From Thermoflexus sp. (GTDB lineage: Bacteria; Chloroflexota; Anaerolineae; Thermoflexales; Thermoflexaceae), in contig JANXBD010000006.1 in assembly GCA_025057635.1 (NCBI GenBank), positions 1 to 50,262 of the forward strand: a DNA stretch of 50,262 nucleotides, read 5' to 3'. The position numbers were made by a program, and so were the translations under genes. This document shows positions 17,232 through 25,789 of this stretch, piece by piece. Below the pieces are notes generated by a model. The model ran no database searches, was not told the DNA's origin, and saw only the letters and a program-made list of their open reading frames with translations. How positions within the stretch are numbered: the stretch's first letter is position 1; the number at the start of each line of letters is the position of its first letter.

Positions 17232-17777
17232 GCTTCTGCCGCTTAAGGCATCGACCCCAAAGGTCACCAGAAAGCATCCGGGTTAGAGGTTGTGCAACTT
17301 GCTGCCCGAGCGTCTCTCCCAAGTGTAAACGGGACAGAAGGGCCCCTCCTTGTTTCTGCACTTTACTTTTCCCTGCCATTTTCGGGCCACAGGGATAGCG
17401 CATAAGACCCTGAGCGGCATAGGAGATGATGGGAGGCAATGGGCTCCGTCTCTGTAGGCCCTTGGTAAGGATGTTCGGTGGCGAGTTCGATCAGGGATTG
17501 TATCCTGGATCTCCCCTGGAGACCGAACGGCAGAAGACGTCCCCGGTGTGGCCCGAGGTGAAGTTGTAGCGCCCTTTCTGGGAAAAGTCCGGGGGTGTCT
17601 TAGGAAAGTGCGCCGCTTGGCCCTGATTCCCTCGTTTGCTCGGTTTCCCTGGAGGCTTTTCGGAGGGCGCACGAGGATTGTGTGAAAGGTTCGTTCTCTG
17701 AGGACTTCGCTGCACTCAGAACCTCAACAGTGATTTTGAAATGTGCAGGTCTATCCTTCGCTGAGAGTGGAGTGGCC
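17232..17777 (+). promoter_or_regulatory. Long structured leader of rho
   Basis: No open frame with family likeness. Foldable parts are visible, for example GTTCGGT (17473-17479 region) pairing with ACCGAAC about 50 nt later around an inner CAGG/CCTG hairpin. In other bacteria rho mRNA leaders mediate autoregulation by Rho-dependent termination, so a similar role is inferred. A separate small RNA in this interval is also possible. Confidence 0.4.
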
Positions 17778-19112
17778 ATGGAACAGGCACAAATTCAGGT
17801 TCCCGTTCTGGATTTCGACTACATCCATCTGGAATCCAAGACCCTAGATGAACTCCGCGAGCTAGCCCGGACGTTGAAGATCCCCAGCTACAGCCGCTTA
17901 AAGAAGCAAGATCTGATTATGCGGCTGCTCCAGGCCAAGGCGGAGCAACAGGGGTATGCCTTCGGCGGGGGGACGCTAGAGATCGTCGAGGATGAGACGC
18001 TGGGCACCATAGGATTTCTCCGAGTGAATCCGAATTTTCTCCAGGGCCCTCACGACATCTATGTCAGCCAATCCCAGATCCGGCGTTTCGGGCTGCGCCG
18101 GGGCGATTTCATTGTCGGCCAGGTTCGACCGCCGAAGGAGACGGAGAAATATTTCAGCCTCCTGCGCGTGGAAGCGGTCAACGGCTTAGATCCTGAGCAA
18201 GCCCGCCTGCGGCCGCGGTTTGAGGAGCTCACTCCCATCTTCCCGAACGAGCCCTTCGATTTAGAGACCGACTCGAAGAATCTCACCACTCGCCTGATCA
18301 ACCTGGTGGCCCCCATCGGTCGGGGACAGCGGGGTTTGATCGTCTCGCCCCCCAAGGCGGGCAAGACCACCGTCCTCAAGAATATCGCTAACGCCATTTC
18401 CACCCGCTACCGGGATGTTCACCTGATGGTCGTGTTAGTCGGGGAGCGGCCCGAAGAGGTCACCGATATGGACCGCGCGGTGGAGGCAGAGGTAGTCCAC
18501 AGCACCTTCGACGAGCCTCCGGAGAACCACATTAAGGTCGCCGAGCTTGCCCTGGAGCGGGCCAAGCGGATGGTGGAGGGGGGCAAGCATGTGGTCATTC
18601 TCCTGGACTCCATCACCCGGCTCACCCGCGCCTACAACCTGGTGGTGGAACCCAGCGGCCGAACCTGGACCGGCGGTCTGGATCCCGCGGCGCTGTATCC
18701 GCCTAAGCGCTTCTTCGGCGCGGCCCGAAACATTGAGAACGGCGGCTCCCTGACGATCTTGGCCACCTGTCTGATCGATACCGGGAGCCGGATGGACGAT
18801 GTCATTTACGAGGAGTTCAAGGGAACCGGCAACTGGGAGCTGCACCTCTCCCGCAAGCTGGCCGAGCGTCGGATCTTCCCGGCGATCGACATCGAACGCT
18901 CTGGGACTCGACGAGAGGAGCTTCTGCTGGATTCGGATACGTTGGAAAAGGTGTGGTTGATGCGGCGGATGATCGCCCGGATGATGACCCCGCCGCCTGA
19001 TGGGGGTGGCTATGACCTCACTCAGGTGATGGAATCCCTGCTCGGCGCCTTGTCTAAAACTCGCAGTAACGCTGAATTCCTGGCCCGCATCAAGAAAGGG
19101 GATTGGGATTAG
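17778..19112 (+). CDS. rho: Transcription termination factor Rho
   Basis: Hexameric RNA helicase that ends transcription. The 444-residue protein has the Rho N-terminal helix domain ([16 protein letters not shown] and [12 protein letters not shown]), a cold-shock-like RNA-binding domain with [18 protein letters not shown], Walker [16 protein letters not shown], Walker [18 protein letters not shown] and the Q/R-loop region ending in [17 protein letters not shown]. Length is typical. The ATG at 17778 ([15 protein letters not shown]) follows GTGGAG; the in-frame ATG at 17682 would add residues unlike the family. It stands alone on the plus strand behind a strong promoter and long leader. Confidence 0.97.
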   Translation: MEQAQIQVPVLDFDYIHLESKTLDELRELARTLKIPSYSRLKKQDLIMRLLQAKAEQQGYAFGGGTLEIVEDETLGTIGFLRVNPNFLQGPHDIYVSQSQIRRFGLRRGDFIVGQVRPPKETEKYFSLLRVEAVNGLDPEQARLRPRFEELTPIFPNEPFDLETDSKNLTTRLINLVAPIGRGQRGLIVSPPKAGKTTVLKNIANAISTRYRDVHLMVVLVGERPEEVTDMDRAVEAEVVHSTFDEPPENHIKVAELALERAKRMVEGGKHVVILLDSITRLTRAYNLVVEPSGRTWTGGLDPAALYPPKRFFGAARNIENGGSLTILATCLIDTGSRMDDVIYEEFKGTGNWELHLSRKLAERRIFPAIDIERSGTRREELLLDSDTLEKVWLMRRMIARMMTPPPDGGGYDLTQVMESLLGALSKTRSNAEFLARIKKGDWD

Positions 19113-19250
19113 GCGTCCCTATCCACTCCCGCGTTTCCGTCTAAGACGTGAGGTGGACGGCTTCGTCCCCCGCCTTGCTCTGTTCCTTACCCCTCCTGCT
19201 CAGTTCTCGGAGGGCCTCGGGAAGGATGAATTCCGACGTTGTATGCTTCG

Positions 19251-19748
19251 CTATCGAAGTCGGTTGACATCCACCCATACTGTGCCTCCCATCGTTTGGG
19301 CCGGGTGGACGGGAAGGGGATCGGCACAGGAGCCGACCATCGGGTGTCCATCCGCCGTGAAACGGCATCCAAGGCACTCCGCAATGAGTTCTGCTTTTTC
19401 GATCTTCAGCAGACAAGGGATTCCTGGGGGTTGCATCGGGAAGGCTCGGATCTGATTTCCCATACGCACTAGGATTAGAGGATAAATCCGGCCGCTCCGG
19501 TCTGAAAGGGTGATCGGGAAAGGCACCCCCTCCCCCAGGCGATCTGGAGGCAGGCCTGTGTCTAGCCACCGGGGAGTCCATGGGGCACCGAAGATCGCCA
19601 GCCCGAAAATCACACAGAGACCTAGCCCCGTCAGGCCTCCAAACAAAGCGAGGAACACTTTACCTTTTGAACCTGCTTGGGAAGGCAAGCCTTCCTCTTC
19701 CATCGGAAAAGGAATGCTTTCCCTTCGGCCGTCTCCGGTCAATTCCAT
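19251..19748 (-). CDS. Membrane-anchored, degenerate Rieske-like protein
   Basis: A 165-residue protein: about 28 polar residues, one hydrophobic helix (VFLALFGGLTGLGLCVIFGL), then an exported domain. Its end, AECLGCRFTADGHPMVGSC followed by ADPLP, recalls the second half of a Rieske domain (CPCHGSRF..GxxxxGPAxxPLP), but the C-x-H and C-x2-H ligand pairs are not intact, so a 2Fe-2S cluster is unlikely. The Rieske comparison is a pattern judgement and may be wrong. It stands alone on the minus strand between rho (convergent) and rpmF. Confidence 0.6.
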   Translation of the reverse strand: MELTGDGRRESIPFPMEEEGLPSQAGSKGKVFLALFGGLTGLGLCVIFGLAIFGAPWTPRWLDTGLPPDRLGEGVPFPITLSDRSGRIYPLILVRMGNQIRAFPMQPPGIPCLLKIEKAELIAECLGCRFTADGHPMVGSCADPLPVHPAQTMGGTVWVDVNRLR

Positions 19749-19984
19749 GCTCGGTTTCCCTTCTTAAAGCTTAGACAATCACAGCACAATGCCCTGTGTT
19801 TTCGTCAACCTGAGGTGCACCTCATAGATGGCTAAAAGGGATCTGGTTGCCCAGAATCCCTCTTCCCTCAGCTCGAGGGGCGGTGCGGGGTCACGTTCCC
19901 GTCGCATCGAAGTGGCATACCATCCGAATTTATCCGCTCTGTGCCCTTGGGGCTGAGCGGAATATCGGCATGTAACAAACGACA

Positions 19985-20008
19985 CGGGGAGGAAAGGGGA
20001 CCTCCCCG
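19985..20008 (-). terminator. Probable terminator after rpmF
   Basis: An 8-bp GC stem (CGGGGAGG at 19985-19992 with CCTCCCCG at 20001-20008) lies 39 bp past the rpmF stop on the minus strand. The T-run after it is poor (GTCGTTTGTT). Confidence 0.45.
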
Positions 20009-20046
20009 CGCCGCTTCTTCAATAGACTAGACCTACGAGGGGCTTC

Positions 20047-20235
20047 TCAGGATCGCCCTTCCACTTCCAAGACCTGCACTCCTCGGTAGACCCCACAATA
20101 TGGGCAGACATGATGGGGGCGGATGCGCTTCTTGCAGCGAGGGCATAGTACTAAATTCGGGCGCTGGAGCGCGTCGTGCGCTCGTCGCATGCCACGCCGC
20201 GTTCGGGTCACTCGACGCTTAGGCAGTGCACCCAT
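20047..20235 (-). CDS. rpmF: 50S ribosomal protein L32
   Basis: A 62-residue ribosomal protein starting MGALPKRRVTRTRRGMRRAH. It carries the zinc-ribbon CPRC and CPYC cysteine pairs, so it is the zinc-binding form of L32. The ribosome binding site is near perfect (AAGGAGGTGATC). In many bacteria rpmF sits with plsX and fabH; here it is a single-gene unit, divergent from rpsL. Confidence 0.96.
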   Translation of the reverse strand: MGALPKRRVTRTRRGMRRAHDALQRPNLVLCPRCKKRIRPHHVCPYCGVYRGVQVLEVEGRS

Positions 20236-20372
20236 CGGAGATCACCTCCTTCTTCTGTTATCCCAGGTTCATGTTTCCACGACAGATGTCGTCCAGCCGG
20301 CGTCCTCAGGAGGATGTTCCGGCTTTCTCCTCGCAGCGATAGGTTTCGAAGGATAGAGGATCACGCTCTTGT

Positions 20373-20401
20373 ATGCTAAGTGAGAATGCGGAGAATCGCA
20401 A
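20373..20401 (-). promoter_or_regulatory. Probable rpmF promoter
   Basis: On the minus strand TTGCGA (20396-20401) and TAGCAT (20373-20378) are separated by 17 bp, placing the start site about 130 bp upstream of rpmF. Both hexamers are imperfect. Confidence 0.4.
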
Positions 20402-20546
20402 GCTCTTCCTTGCCTTCGTGAACTTGGATCTCGTCCATCCCCCCTCATCGCTTGTGTAGTTCACTTCCAGAACGTGCCAGCGGCAACGTGGCACGTGCGT
20501 AGACAACCCCACGGATGAAAAATCACGCCGGAGGAAAGCCCGTGGA

Positions 20547-20575
20547 TTGACATGGTTGATCTTGTCCGCTAAAAT
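20547..20575 (+). promoter_or_regulatory. Strong promoter for rpsL
   Basis: TTGACA (20547-20552), a 17-bp spacer and TAAAAT (20570-20575). Start site near 20582, leaving a leader of about 115 nt before rpsL. Confidence 0.75.
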
Positions 20576-20697
20576 ACCCGATGCCTCGTTGAGGGCGTGT
20601 GAGTGAGGAGGGAGGGCTACTCGAGCGACCGTCCCGGTCAGTCAGTAATGAAAAAGTTCCCTAAGCTCCAACATCCCTTGAAAAGGATAAGGAGAGA

Positions 20698-21135
20698 ATG
20701 CCAACCATCAACCAGCTGGTCCGAAAGGGCCGTAAGCCGAAAGTTCGGAAGAGCAAATCCCCAGCCCTTCATTGGGTGTATAACTCGCTCACTGGCGAGC
20801 GGTATTGGGATCCGAAGGGGGCGCCACAGCGCCGTGGGGTCTGTGTTGTGGTGCGCACGATGACGCCCAAGAAGCCCAACTCGGCGTTACGGAAGATCGC
20901 CCGCGTTCGCCTAACTAGTGGGGTGGAGGTCACCGCTTATATCCCCGGTGAAGGCCATAATCTTCAGGAGCACTCCGTGGTTCTGGTGCGCGGGGGACGC
21001 GTGAAGGATCTCCCGGGGGTGCGCTATCATGTTATCCGGGGCGCTATGGATGCGACGGGCGTGGAGAAGCGGCGCCAGGGGCGTTCGAAATACGGCGCCA
21101 AGCGGCCTAAGGAGCAGAAGGGCAAAAGCCGGTAG
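20698..21135 (+). CDS. rpsL: 30S ribosomal protein S12
   Basis: A 145-residue decoding-centre protein. Diagnostic blocks include [39 protein letters not shown] and [18 protein letters not shown]; the lysine of PKKPNS and the RGGRVKDLP aspartate that is methylthiolated in many bacteria are both present. Relative to E. coli S12 it has an insertion near residue 25 ([20 protein letters not shown]), as in Firmicutes-type S12. The ATG at 20698 follows AAGGAGAG. Unusually, rpsG and fusA do not follow; a terminator comes 39 bp after the stop and the next gene is convergent. Confidence 0.97.
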   Translation: MPTINQLVRKGRKPKVRKSKSPALHWVYNSLTGERYWDPKGAPQRRGVCVVVRTMTPKKPNSALRKIARVRLTSGVEVTAYIPGEGHNLQEHSVVLVRGGRVKDLPGVRYHVIRGAMDATGVEKRRQGRSKYGAKRPKEQKGKSR

Positions 21136-21173
21136 GTCGTTTTTCATCGTTACCTAATCTTACCTGTGCGGTG

Positions 21174-21208
21174 GGGGAAGCCTGGAACAGGCTTCCCCTT
21201 ATTCTTTG
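21174..21208 (+). terminator. Intrinsic terminator of rpsL
   Basis: A perfect 11-bp stem, GGGGAAGCCTG (21174-21184) and CAGGCTTCCCC (21188-21198), with loop GAA and a following TTATTCTTT. Confidence 0.8.
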
Positions 21209-21303
21209 TCATTTTTGCGGTTCCCGAGAGGGGGAAGGGAGGGAAGCCAGCCCCTTGTGTGGAAAGCCTAGAGGGAGGGCCCTCAGGTTCAAGGTTTGCC
21301 GTC

Positions 21304-22341
21304 TCACTTCAGAAAGCTCAATTTCCACATCAGCGTTCCCACATCATCCGTCCCGCGGATCCGGATTCGAGGCCACAGGAAGCGGTTCTCCAGCCGTTCG
21401 TCCGCCCCATAGATGGTGGTTACAGCGCCCCAGAATCGATACCCCGCTAGGAACTGAATCAGGTGCTGGTCGTAATCGGAGGCGGGATAGGCGAAGAAAC
21501 GCACCGGACGGCCTGTGTGGGCCTCGATCGATTGCTTCCCCCCAATAATGTGATAGAAAAGAAAGGCCTCATCCCTTCCGCTGAGCGGGACGTGCTCCCG
21601 CCCATGGAGCTGGATGTCCATCCCTGCCTCGCTCATCTGCCGGATCTGCTCCCATGAGAGGTAGCGGGGATCCCCTTCATCCGCTCGGCCGGTCAGGACG
21701 AAAAAGGTTCCGCGAAATCCATAGCGCCGGAGCCTCGGGAACGCTTCTTCATAGGCGTCCCGATAGCCGTCATCGAAGGTCAGCACGATCGGGCGGGGGG
21801 GAAGCGGATGTCCCTGTGTAAGGTGAAAGATCAAATCACTAAGGGAAACCGTTTCATAGCCCGCTTGGCGGAGGTATTGAAGGTGGGCTTCGAACATGGA
21901 AGGCCGGACGGAGAGATCCAGCCGGAGGCGATCAGCTCCAGAAGGCGGATCCGAGATGTAGTGGTACATCAGGATCGGAACCTGTAGGGCGCGGGTCTGA
22001 CCATCAGCGGGCGGTAGGGGTTCCTGAAAGAACGGATAAGGCGTTGGAGTCGGCGGCATGATCACCGATAACTCAAAGGTTGGAGTCCGCATAGGGGCTG
22101 GAGAAGCAGTCAGAGACGAGAGCGGCGTCGACGGCTCGGCTAGGGAGCCTCTTGGGGTAGGTATGGAGAGGGAGAACCCGGCAGGAGTTGAGGGCAGCCG
22201 GTGAGAGGTCCCCGACACGGCCGCGTGGATGGTGTGGCTTAGGGCAAGTAGGCACAGCCCGATCAGCCCGCTAGGGATCACCGTCCACAAGGTGATGGAG
22301 ATCAAGCGCCGATGCGCTTGAAGCTGCTGAGGGCGTTCCAT
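21304..22341 (-). CDS. Membrane-anchored polysaccharide deacetylase
   Basis: A carbohydrate esterase family 4 (NodB) protein of about 345 residues. A transmembrane anchor (TLWTVIPSGLIGLCLLAL) near the N-terminus is followed by a Ser/Thr/Pro-rich linker and the catalytic domain. Motif 1 is IVLTFDDGYRDAY; motif 2, normally SHTxxH, reads LHGREHVPL, keeping both metal histidines; motif 3 is RFFAYPASDYD. It likely removes acetyl groups from peptidoglycan or another cell-surface glycan. Start at the ATG 22341 is favoured; a TTG at 22428 in frame would lengthen the cytoplasmic tail by 29 residues, and neither start has a strong ribosome binding site. Confidence 0.88.
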   Translation of the reverse strand: MERPQQLQAHRRLISITLWTVIPSGLIGLCLLALSHTIHAAVSGTSHRLPSTPAGFSLSIPTPRGSLAEPSTPLSSLTASPAPMRTPTFELSVIMPPTPTPYPFFQEPLPPADGQTRALQVPILMYHYISDPPSGADRLRLDLSVRPSMFEAHLQYLRQAGYETVSLSDLIFHLTQGHPLPPRPIVLTFDDGYRDAYEEAFPRLRRYGFRGTFFVLTGRADEGDPRYLSWEQIRQMSEAGMDIQLHGREHVPLSGRDEAFLFYHIIGGKQSIEAHTGRPVRFFAYPASDYDQHLIQFLAGYRFWGAVTTIYGADERLENRFLWPRIRIRGTDDVGTLMWKLSFLK

Positions 22342-22556
22342 CCGCTGATCATAGTTCGCTGGAATGCGCTTGGAGAGGAAGCGGCCGGAGGCACCGAGGC
22401 GCTCAAGCGCCCAGATCGTCGCTCGCAAGGCGTCTGCTCGATCGAGCGCTGGATGCCCGAGGGAATCAGCGCTCTCCCCATCGAGCGCTAAGAATCATCG
22501 AAAGGGAAGTCCGTCCTTTTTCTTTCGCTGAATCCGGTCAGGTGAGCTTGCCTCAG

Positions 22557-22599
22557 AAAAATCCCCGCATCCCCACCTTGCCTCAGGGATGCGGGGATT
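22557..22599 (-). terminator. Intrinsic terminator of the tRNA-Glu gene
   Basis: A perfect 14-bp stem, AATCCCCGCATCCC (22560-22573) and its complement (22586-22599), followed on the minus strand by a T run. It begins 7 bp past the tRNA 3' end. Confidence 0.85.
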
Positions 22600-22605
22600 A
22601 AGAAG

Positions 22606-22679
22606 TGCCCCCGAGGGGATTCGAACCCCTGATCTCCGCCTTGAAAGGGCGGCGTCCTAGGCCACTAGACGACGGGGGC
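22606..22679 (-). tRNA. tRNA-Glu (anticodon TTC)
   Basis: A full cloverleaf on the minus strand. The acceptor stem is GCCCCCG with CGGGGGC, the anticodon arm is CCGCC-CTTTCAA-GGCGG giving anticodon TTC, and the T arm contains GGTTCGAATCC. A discriminator A is present and CCA is not encoded. It has its own -10 box and a strong terminator. Confidence 0.95.
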
Positions 22680-22694
22680 CCTTCCTCTGTTGCA

Positions 22695-22700
22695 ATTATA
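22695..22700 (-). promoter_or_regulatory. -10 box of the tRNA-Glu gene
   Basis: TATAAT on the minus strand, 16 bp upstream of the mature tRNA 5' end. The -35 region is weak. Confidence 0.5.
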
Positions 22701-22897
22701 CCACAACCACACAAGGAGTTGTTCGACCTTTGGAGGATCGCACGATTTAGGGGGTCAGGAGCGAGAGGCTCCGGCCCCTCTTTCGAAATGTGCAGAGGGT
22801 TCATCTGCTCTGCAGGTTATGCTGGTTCTCCCCCCATTTCGACGATGGGGATCGCGGGAGCAATCAATCATTCCGGGGGAAGAGAAATGAAGGGGAA

Positions 22898-23401
22898 TTA
22901 TCCTCCCAAGGGTAGGATTGGCCGAACATCCTCAGTCCCCCGGCGCAGTTCCCAAGGATAGATAATATACGCATCGGTTACAGCAGCATAGTAGGTCGGC
23001 CCATGACGGAACAGAGATTCGCGAGGTTTATAATGGAGCACAGCCGTTTCCGGATAGCCGCCAGCAGCCTCCACCCGACTCCGAACCGTATTGATGGTGC
23101 GTCCACTGGCCCATACATCGTCCACAATCAGCACATGACGCCCTCGCAATAATTCATCCTCCGGGAACTGCAGGAAGGTAGGCCAGGTGAGCAACTTTAC
23201 CTGGCTTAAATCCTGTACCTCAGGGAAACGAACAGCTGCCGTTAGGATGTATTTGATATCCAGGGCCTCAGCGATCATCCCGCCAGGCACAATTCCTCCT
23301 CGTGTGATCATCAGCAGGGCATCGAATGGGCCTTGGAGCTGAGGCAACAAATGATCTATTAGGGCTTCCACATCACCCCATGAGAGGATTTCTCGCCGCA
23401 T
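22898..23401 (-). CDS. Phosphoribosyltransferase, hypoxanthine/xanthine type
   Basis: A 167-residue type I phosphoribosyltransferase. The PRPP-binding loop reads HVLIVDDVWASGRTINTVRS (about 90-109), and the early loop ALLMITRGGIVPGGMIAEAL matches xanthine/hypoxanthine-guanine enzymes. The C-terminal block YYAAVTDAYIIYPWE is common in archaeal and bacterial gpt-like proteins and gives a WE base-stacking site. Likely role: purine salvage, turning a base plus PRPP into a nucleotide. The ATG at 23401 follows GAGG; longer frames lack family likeness. The exact base specificity cannot be told. Confidence 0.87.
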   Translation of the reverse strand: MRREILSWGDVEALIDHLLPQLQGPFDALLMITRGGIVPGGMIAEALDIKYILTAAVRFPEVQDLSQVKLLTWPTFLQFPEDELLRGRHVLIVDDVWASGRTINTVRSRVEAAGGYPETAVLHYKPRESLFRHGPTYYAAVTDAYIIYPWELRRGTEDVRPILPLGG

Positions 23402-23741
23402 GGAAACAACCTCTTCGATGGAATAGGAGAGGCAGGCCAGGCGCCTTGCCAAGGGCCTCGCCGGCAGTCTGAAACTACTTGAGCGTCTCTCAGTTCGTGC
23501 ATCGTGTGTCGATGGTTTTCTCATTCTAAATAGGCTCGATCCTTCTGTAAAGACGTGACATGAAGCATTCGAGAATGTTGGGTATAGAGCCTCCTTCATA
23601 GTGTGCGGGCTTCTGAGTCTGTGGCACTTTGTAACGGCGAGGGAGGGAGGGCGAGGGACGAACAGGTTGGGCGGATCGGGTTTGTGGATTTCCCGTTTTG
23701 GGAAGCGAGGCGGTAGATCGCGAATTCGCCGTCTAGGGCGA

Positions 23742-23780
23742 GAGGACGGGCGGTTATCTTCTGCGATCTCGCCCGTCCTC
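23742..23780 (-). terminator. Hairpin after the ABC importer operon
   Basis: A perfect 11-bp stem (GAGGACGGGCG at 23742-23752 with CGCCCGTCCTC at 23770-23780) begins 16 bp past the stop of the substrate-binding protein gene. There is no T run, so it may be a 3' stabiliser or a Rho-assisted end. Confidence 0.5.
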
Positions 23781-23796
23781 CCGAGAGCTTCGGCCC

Positions 23797-24816
23797 TTAC
23801 GGGGTCTTCTGTCGGGCCTTCTGGAGCAGCTCCGTGGTGAAAATGCGATCGATCTCCACGGGTTTAGCGATGGCGTTGTAACGCCGCAGGACCTCATACA
23901 GGGCCTCCCATTGATCCCGAGTTTGCCACCCCAACCCGTGGGCCTTCGTAACCTCCGATTCGGCGTCCTTCAGCTCGGTCTCCAGCATGAACCGCATGTG
24001 CCCTCGATCAGCCTGCGGCGCGTATTTCAGCACGATATCTACGGCCCCCTCGGGATCGGCCCGCGCATCTTCGATGCCCTTCATGGCGGCCCGTAGAAAG
24101 CGGATCAGAAGCTCCGGATCGCGCTGGATCTGCTCCTCGCTGGTGACGTAGTTGAGCCCCAGGGTGGGCACCCCGTAGTCCGCCGCATCCCAAATCACCA
24201 GCTCGTGGCCCATCTGTCGCAACAGATACGGCTCATTCGATTTGAAAAGGGGATACACATCCACCAGCCCCTGAACCAGCACCCGGGGATCAAAGCCGAC
24301 ATTGACCAGCTCCACGCGATGGCGGTCTACCCCCGCCGCCTCCATGATGGCGAAGAGATCCGGCGGCGGCGTTCCTTTGTATCCCACCTTCTTTCCCTCC
24401 CAATCCTTTGGCGTCTGCATCCCGGAGGATTTCAGGGCGGCGAACGCCTGTTGCCCTCGCTGGCCGATCAGGGCGATCGAAACCAGGGGAAGGCCCGGAT
24501 CGGCCCGCCGCTGGAGCAGCACCGCCGCATCCTGGGTGGTCACCTGAACCGCGCCCGCCATCAGGAGCTGGAGGTGCTCTCCCCGCCCGGTCGAGTGCTG
24601 GATCTCCACATCCAGTCCCTCGGAGAGAAAGTAGCCCTTCTCCTTTGCCACATAGACGCCCACGAAGGGAAGGTTGGCCTGGGGCTTATAGCCAGCCATG
24701 AAGACCATGCGCTTCAAGGAAATCGTCGGCGTGGCAGGCGCCAGGGGCGTGGCACAGCCCCCGATCCCGAGAACGACCAGCAGGGCGAGAAGAAGCCTGA
24801 GAACGCGATGGACCAT
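23797..24816 (-). CDS. NMT1/THI5-type ABC substrate-binding lipoprotein
   Basis: A 339-residue exported binding protein. The signal peptide ends in a lipobox (VLGIGGC), anchoring it outside the membrane. The mature part has the NMT1/THI5-like fold: PFVGVYVAKEKGYFLSEGLD, then GRGEHLQLLMAGAVQVTTQD and EGKKVGYKG. Relatives bind thiamine precursors (ThiY), riboflavin (RibY), or nitrate, taurine and sulfonates. It is the last gene of an operon with an ATPase and a permease, 170 bp after the permease. The ATG at 24816 follows AGGAGGT. A vitamin precursor is favoured as substrate because of the neighbouring regulator, but no riboswitch precedes the operon. Confidence 0.88.
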   Translation of the reverse strand: MVHRVLRLLLALLVVLGIGGCATPLAPATPTISLKRMVFMAGYKPQANLPFVGVYVAKEKGYFLSEGLDVEIQHSTGRGEHLQLLMAGAVQVTTQDAAVLLQRRADPGLPLVSIALIGQRGQQAFAALKSSGMQTPKDWEGKKVGYKGTPPPDLFAIMEAAGVDRHRVELVNVGFDPRVLVQGLVDVYPLFKSNEPYLLRQMGHELVIWDAADYGVPTLGLNYVTSEEQIQRDPELLIRFLRAAMKGIEDARADPEGAVDIVLKYAPQADRGHMRFMLETELKDAESEVTKAHGLGWQTRDQWEALYEVLRRYNAIAKPVEIDRIFTTELLQKARQKTP

Positions 24817-24985
24817 GAGTGACCTCCTGATACAGGGTTAAAGGGTAAGCGGTGAAATCGCCGCAGGGACGGCATCATAGGAGCGGATCGAGCCCGATCT
24901 AGGGATTCGCGCACCGGAGGCCCGGGCGCGCCTTTTTCCCTGAAAGCCTTGCCCTTCCAATAGCGAGTAGGTCCCCCGGTTTCCC

Positions 24986-25789
24986 TTATGCCCCCCAGCG
25001 GATCACGCGGCGCTCCCCCCATCCGGCGATGGCGTACCCGGTTAAGCTCAGAGCCGCCAGGATCAGGGTGGCGGCGAAGAGACGGGGCATATCCAAATTG
25101 GTCTGCGCCAGCCACATGGCCCGCCCCAACCCCCCCGAGGCTCCCGTCCACTCCGCCACCACCGCCCCGATGAAGGCCAGGGGGATGGCGGTCTTCAACA
25201 CGGTGAACGTATACGGCCATGCAGAAGGCCATCGCAGATATCGGAAGACCTCCCAGTCCGAAGCATTCCACGCTTGCATGAGCTCCAGGGCCGCCGGATC
25301 GATCGCTCGCAGCCCCGTCATCCAGGACACCAGGGCCGGGTAGAAGGTCAGCAGCGCGGTCATCAGGACCTTGGGGATAGGGCCGAAGCCGAACCACAGG
25401 GTGAGGATCGGCGCGATGGCCACCAGGGGGATGGCCTTCAACAGGATCACCAGGGGCATGACGGCTCGCTCCAGGGGGGGATCGAAGGTGGTCGCCACCG
25501 CCAGTCCCAGGGCGATTCCCATCCCAAGCGCCAGCCCGGCGATCGCTTCCCCCAGGGTGACCCAGGTCGCTTGAACATAAAACGCTCGCTCCGTCCAGAG
25601 CACCGCCAGAATCCGGGAAGGCGGTGGAACCAGGTAGACGGGCACCTGGGCGGCGTGAACGGCGAGCTCCCACGCCAGCAACGCTGCCGGCAGGGCAAGG
25701 GAGAGCATCGCCCTCAGCCAGCGCTGCGCCGGCCGGGCCGTTCGAAGGACCAATCGGGCGAAGGCTTGGAGAAAGGCCCCGGGGCTCAT
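24986..25789 (-). CDS. ABC importer permease (SsuC/ThiX-like)
   Basis: A 267-residue membrane protein with about six helices and the BPD_transp_1 fold. The loop contacting the ATPase appears in EVFRYLRWPSAWPYTFTVLK, fitting the EAA-x3-G region. Starts ATG (25789) with GGAGG upstream and overlaps the ATPase stop as ATGA, so the two are translationally coupled. It would form the channel for the solute delivered by the NMT1-like lipoprotein. Confidence 0.9.
   Translation of the reverse strand: MSPGAFLQAFARLVLRTARPAQRWLRAMLSLALPAALLAWELAVHAAQVPVYLVPPPSRILAVLWTERAFYVQATWVTLGEAIAGLALGMGIALGLAVATTFDPPLERAVMPLVILLKAIPLVAIAPILTLWFGFGPIPKVLMTALLTFYPALVSWMTGLRAIDPAALELMQAWNASDWEVFRYLRWPSAWPYTFTVLKTAIPLAFIGAVVAEWTGASGGLGRAMWLAQTNLDMPRLFAATLILAALSLTGYAIAGWGERRVIRWGA

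Noticed and set aside
17283-17430. Minus-strand fragment reading KVKCRNKEGPFCPVYTWERR
   Set aside because: Two cysteines alone do not identify a protein, and the segment lies within the rho leader.
17583-17600. GGAAAAGTCCGGGGG resembles the RNase P RNA signature GAGGAAAGTCCGGGC
   Set aside because: The downstream partner motif ACAGAA is on the wrong side (near 17332) and the flanks do not fit the RNase P fold.
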